Positions 60,769 through 64,000 of a DNA stretch of 64,000 bases are shown here, piece by piece. The stretch is from Woeseiaceae bacterium (lineage in GTDB: Bacteria; Pseudomonadota; Gammaproteobacteria; Steroidobacterales; Woeseiaceae). A program made the translations under genes and the position numbers. The notes beneath the pieces are model-generated. The model made no database searches. It saw nothing but the letters and a program-made list of their open reading frames with translations, and was not told the DNA's origin. The stretch covers positions 62,001-126,000 of the forward strand of contig JAJFKU010000023.1 of NCBI GenBank assembly GCA_021773035.1. Direction: 5' to 3'. The first letter of the stretch is position 1. Each line of letters begins with the position of its first letter.

Positions 60769-62148
60769 ATGAATATCGGCACCATCCTGATCGTCGACGA
60801 CGACGAGGACATCCTGACGGCTGGCCGCCTGCTGTTGCGGCGCCGCTTTGCGGAGGTGGTGACCTGCAGTAATCCAGAGCAGGTGCCGGCGCTACTCGCT
60901 AAACGCAGTTTCGACGCGGTACTGCTGGACATGAATTTCGGCCCCGGGGAATCCACCGGGGCCGAAGGCCTCGCCTGGCTGGAGCGCATACTGGAGGTGG
61001 ACCCGCAGGTCGTTGTTGTCATGATTACCGCTCATGGGAGCGTCAATACCGCCGTGGAAGCGATGAAACGCGGCGCAACGGATTTCATCGCCAAGCCGTG
61101 GCAGAACGAAAAAGTTGTCGCCACCGTATCCGCAGCGGTTGAACTGCGCCGTAGCCGGGCGGAGGCGAGCACATTACGGCAAACGAACCGGGTGTTGCTG
61201 GAAGAGGCCGTGGCAGGCAACGACATCATCTCCAAGTCGGTCGAAATGGACCGCGTTCTCGCCGTCGTAAAGCGTGCGGGACCGACCGACGCGAACGTGC
61301 TGATACTGGGTGAGAACGGCACCGGTAAAGAGCTCATAGCAAGAGAATTGCATCGGGCGTCAAAACGGGCGGGGAAGGTTTTCCTTACCGTCGATATGGG
61401 CTCAGTCAGCGAAACGCTGTTCGAGTCGGAGTTGTTTGGCCATAAGAAAGGAGCGTTCACGGACGCTAACGAGGATCGTCTCGGCCGCATGCAGGCGGCG
61501 AACGGCGGCACTCTGTTTCTCGATGAAATCGGTAATCTTCCGCTGCATCTGCAGGCGAAGCTGCTGCGTGTGCTGGAGCAGCGCAGCGTCACACCGGTTG
61601 GCTCTGACGAGTCGCACGAAATCGATGTGCGGGTGATCGCCGCAACCAACGTTCCGCCACAACAGTTAAAGAACCCGGAGCATTTTCGGCAGGATCTTCT
61701 GTTCCGCCTGAATACCGTGGAATTGACGATTCCGCCACTGCGGGACAGAAAGGACGATATCGTACCTGTCGCCGAACATTACATGGCAATGTATTCGAGA
61801 AAATACGGTGGCAAGTCGCGTTGTCTGTCGGCGGCGGCGTTGGAGGCGTTGCGGGCTTACTCCTGGCCTGGCAATGTGCGGTCCCTTCGGCATGCGGTAG
61901 AGCGTGCTGTCATCCTCGCCGACAGTGAAACTATCGAACCACGTGACCTGCAGCTCGATTACAGTGCGCCAGCCGAAGAACCGCGGCAAACAGGCTCTGC
62001 TCCGGCGATCCTCAATCTAGACCGGATGGAGCGGGAAACGATTCAGAAAGCGCTGCGTAAACATGGGTTCAATATTTCGCGAACTGCAGGTGAACTCGGG
62101 TTGACTCGCGCCTCGTTGTACCGACGCATGGAAAAGCATGATCTTTAA
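60769..62148 (+). CDS. NtrC-family sigma54-dependent response regulator
   Basis: A 459-residue activator. The receiver has the acidic pair D10-D12, phosphoacceptor D54 (VLLDMNFGPG) and K105-region FIAKPWQN. The AAA+ domain has Walker A GENGTGKE near 181-188, Walker B TLFLDEIGN, and the sigma54 contact loop reads GAFTDA instead of GAFTGA. A Fis-type helix-turn-helix (about 425-458; ISRTAGELGLTRASLYRRME) ends it. ATG 60769 has AAGGAG 10 bases upstream. The stop overlaps the kinase start by 11 bases. It most likely activates the divergent export operon. Confidence 0.92.
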   Translation: MNIGTILIVDDDEDILTAGRLLLRRRFAEVVTCSNPEQVPALLAKRSFDAVLLDMNFGPGESTGAEGLAWLERILEVDPQVVVVMITAHGSVNTAVEAMKRGATDFIAKPWQNEKVVATVSAAVELRRSRAEASTLRQTNRVLLEEAVAGNDIISKSVEMDRVLAVVKRAGPTDANVLILGENGTGKELIARELHRASKRAGKVFLTVDMGSVSETLFESELFGHKKGAFTDANEDRLGRMQAANGGTLFLDEIGNLPLHLQAKLLRVLEQRSVTPVGSDESHEIDVRVIAATNVPPQQLKNPEHFRQDLLFRLNTVELTIPPLRDRKDDIVPVAEHYMAMYSRKYGGKSRCLSAAALEALRAYSWPGNVRSLRHAVERAVILADSETIEPRDLQLDYSAPAEEPRQTGSAPAILNLDRMERETIQKALRKHGFNISRTAGELGLTRASLYRRMEKHDL

Positions 62149-63490
62149 GACCTTTGGGCTGTTCCTGTTCGCCCGCCTTGCCGTGGTAGGGGTGAGTATG
62201 GCTGCAGTGGTGTGGCTGGCGATGCGTCCCGGTTACCACAGTGCGACCTTGATCGCAGTGACACTTTTAATACTTCTCGCCGCCGAGCTATGGCGTTTTA
62301 TAAGCCGCACGAACAGGGAGACCGCGCGGTTCCTGGATGCTGCTCGCTACGCGGACTATTCGCAGCGTTTCGACTTCGAGAACGACGGCGCCGGGTTTCG
62401 GGTACTGGGTCATGCGTTTACAGAAATACTCGATCGTATGCGACAGCGGCGCGCCGGACACGAGATGGAGGTTCGCCGGCTGCGAGCGCTTATCGAGCAC
62501 ATACCCGTACCGTTGCTGACGCTGCATGCCGATGACACGATTACATTGCAGAACAATGCCGCGCGCAGGCTGTTCGGTGCGGAACACGTAACGCACCTGA
62601 AGGACCTCAGAAGGTTCGGTTTCAAGTTCGCGGATTCGATCGCGACAGCTGTGCCGGGTCATCGGCAGTTGGTGACGTTCAGCGTTGAGAACATCGAATA
62701 TCACCTGACGCTCGCGACGACAGAGATCGTCATTGCCGGCAACAGCGAACGCCTGGTTTCGCTGCAGGACATTCAAACCGAACTGGATGCCACGCAGGCC
62801 AAGGCGTGGGAAGACCTGGTACGCGTGCTGACGCATGAGATCATGAACTCAATTACTCCCGTTACCTCGCTGGCGAAGACGGCCGTCGACGTCGTAGACG
62901 ATGTGATCCGAAAAGACAAGGACGACCTTCCCCTGGATGAGGACCTCGAGGATCTGCGCGATGCGGTGGCGACGGTCGCGCGCCGCTCCGATAGCCTGAC
63001 GCAGTTCGTCGACAGCTATCGTCAGATTTCGCGATTGGCTCCGCCTGAGAAGAAGCGAATCCAGCTTGCAGAGATGTTCGAGACTATCGGTAAACTCGCA
63101 GTGGTCGAATGGCCGCAGAGCAAGGTGAATTTCACCTGGGAGGTACAGCCAACGGGCCTTGACGTACAGGCCGACCGGGACTTGCTTGAGCCCGTGCTTC
63201 TAAACCTGTTGCGAAATGCCTGGCAGGTAACGGCCGGTGTCGACGATGCAACGATCACACTCACGGGAAGGTTAAATCGCCGCAGCAATGTCGTTATCGA
63301 AGTAGCGGATAACGGTCCCGGCGTTGCGGATGCGATAGCACAGAAAATCTTCGTGCCGTTTTTCACGACCAAAGAAGGCGGTTCCGGGGTTGGTTTGGCG
63401 CTGGCGCGCCAGGTAATGATCGCCCATGATGGATTTATTCGGCTCAGTAAGAACAAAGCCGGCGGTGCAACCTTCAGCCTGACCTTCTAG
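62138..63490 (+). CDS. NtrB/AtoS-like sensor histidine kinase
   Basis: A 450-residue membrane kinase with two N-terminal helices (about 8-30 and 35-55) and little periplasmic sequence, so it probably senses membrane or cytoplasmic cues. A HAMP-like segment and PAS-like domain (about 105-205) precede the phospho-His H233 (VRVLTHEIMNSITPVTSLAK). HATPase motifs are NLLRNAWQVTA, VADNGPGV and GGSGVGLALARQ. It is coupled to the upstream NtrC-type regulator and together they form a system controlling the ABC export operon. Confidence 0.9.
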   Translation: MIFKTFGLFLFARLAVVGVSMAAVVWLAMRPGYHSATLIAVTLLILLAAELWRFISRTNRETARFLDAARYADYSQRFDFENDGAGFRVLGHAFTEILDRMRQRRAGHEMEVRRLRALIEHIPVPLLTLHADDTITLQNNAARRLFGAEHVTHLKDLRRFGFKFADSIATAVPGHRQLVTFSVENIEYHLTLATTEIVIAGNSERLVSLQDIQTELDATQAKAWEDLVRVLTHEIMNSITPVTSLAKTAVDVVDDVIRKDKDDLPLDEDLEDLRDAVATVARRSDSLTQFVDSYRQISRLAPPEKKRIQLAEMFETIGKLAVVEWPQSKVNFTWEVQPTGLDVQADRDLLEPVLLNLLRNAWQVTAGVDDATITLTGRLNRRSNVVIEVADNGPGVADAIAQKIFVPFFTTKEGGSGVGLALARQVMIAHDGFIRLSKNKAGGATFSLTF

Positions 63491-63510
63491 TCGATTCCGC
63501 AGCGCTCCCG

Positions 63511-64000
63511 CTAGCGGCGGCTCAGCAGCTTATCCAGATAAGTGTAAGCGGCGTCGGATTCGGACATGACCAGGGCGAACAGGGCTTCCTCCCGCACCGT
63601 GCGGCTGAGTTTCCGGTCTTCGATGACGTGCCGAAACCAGCGGAGGTTCTCTTCTGCAGAGACGAGGCCATGATCGACGAGCGCCGTTTCCGTCGAAACG
63701 GGGCAGTTGGAGCTGAGTATCTGGATATCGGCCGGTGTGCCGTCACGCATCCGCACATAGACGTGCAGGGTCCCGGGCGCAGTCTCGCAGTTATCGTGAC
63801 GACCGGAGAAACCGATTCCCCGATCGTCCAGATGGCATCCGCGCTGCGATTTGCCGCCGTTCTTCCTGGTGAAACAGCAAATTTCACTGCTGATATCCGG
63901 CGCATCGACCTGCCACGAGTGCCAGCCATCGGCGTCCGGTGCCGGGACTTCGGCCGCTGTGGCACTGCTGTATGACGTTATCGCAACCAATACCCCGCAC
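63511..64000 (-). CDS. Exported protein of unknown function, 5' end outside window
   Basis: The frame is open to the right edge (reading on the minus strand), and the first visible residues, CGVLVAITSYSSATAA, look like the end of a signal peptide, so the start lies beyond 64000. The mature part has four cysteines in ICCFTRKNGGKSQRGC and DNCETAPGTL, a strand-rich middle and a helical C-terminus (SAEENLRWFRHVIEDRK, REEALFALVMSESDAAYTYL) that resembles a HEAT-type repeat. I do not recognise the family. It is convergent with the kinase, 20 bases apart. Confidence 0.7.
   Translation of the reverse strand, partial: CGVLVAITSYSSATAAEVPAPDADGWHSWQVDAPDISSEICCFTRKNGGKSQRGCHLDDRGIGFSGRHDNCETAPGTLHVYVRMRDGTPADIQILSSNCPVSTETALVDHGLVSAEENLRWFRHVIEDRKLSRTVREEALFALVMSESDAAYTYLDKLLSRR

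Overview
This 64 kb window is ordinary GC-rich chromosome, packed on both strands, with no rRNA, tRNA, phage, insertion sequence or CRISPR array that I can see. Several families (YbiT-type ABC-F, DbpA helicase, RstAB-like two-component system, OmpW-like barrel, YfcG-like glutathione transferase, TonB receptor, a GlyGly-CTERM-like tail) point to a Gammaproteobacterium. A free-living marine or sediment lineage (for example Woeseiales-like) is only a guess from gene content.

Layout. 1-1307: 3' part of a secreted zinc metalloprotease. 1318-5802: a 1494-residue membrane-anchored sigma54 activator with 14 periplasmic propeller motifs. 6077-9790: glutathione transferase and TonB receptor. 9862-16601: methyltransferase plus Tat-type peptide-binding lipoprotein, facing a four-gene Opp/Dpp-type ABC operon; between them lies a 240-bp tract of large hairpins. 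16715-20271: class II glutamine amidotransferase and a MalT-like regulator. 20316-25250: seven overlapping or closely spaced genes that look like one lipid-modification operon (small membrane protein, Lgt-like protein with an altered active-site motif, 54-residue membrane protein, ferritin-like diiron protein, Tes-like radical SAM enzyme, two histidine-box hydroxylases). I consider this the most novel system here.

25232-29651: a CBM9/DUF5916 outer-membrane protein divergent from an OmpR-type response regulator and kinase, with TGTCG repeats between. 29652-30128 holds two long hairpins. 30129-34650: cupin, MscS channel, App1-like phosphatase, Asp/Asn hydroxylase-like enzyme and sulfotransferase, the last three translationally coupled. 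34701-39739: type II NADH dehydrogenase, RstAB-like system, and divergent OmpW-like protein with a small lipoprotein. 39900-45502: a six-cysteine exported protein, AraC regulator with two cytochrome P460 proteins, DbpA and a DMT permease.

45526-48332: YbiT and an M19 dipeptidase-like Tat protein lacking expected zinc ligands. 48438-56129: a ureohydrolase-to-carboxypeptidase operon. 56147-63490: an ABC export operon (adaptor, ATPase, permease) divergent from an NtrC-type regulator and kinase; a good sigma54 promoter precedes the adaptor and moves its likely start to 60567. 63511-64000: 5'-truncated exported protein. Promoter and operator calls come from reading by eye and are inferences.
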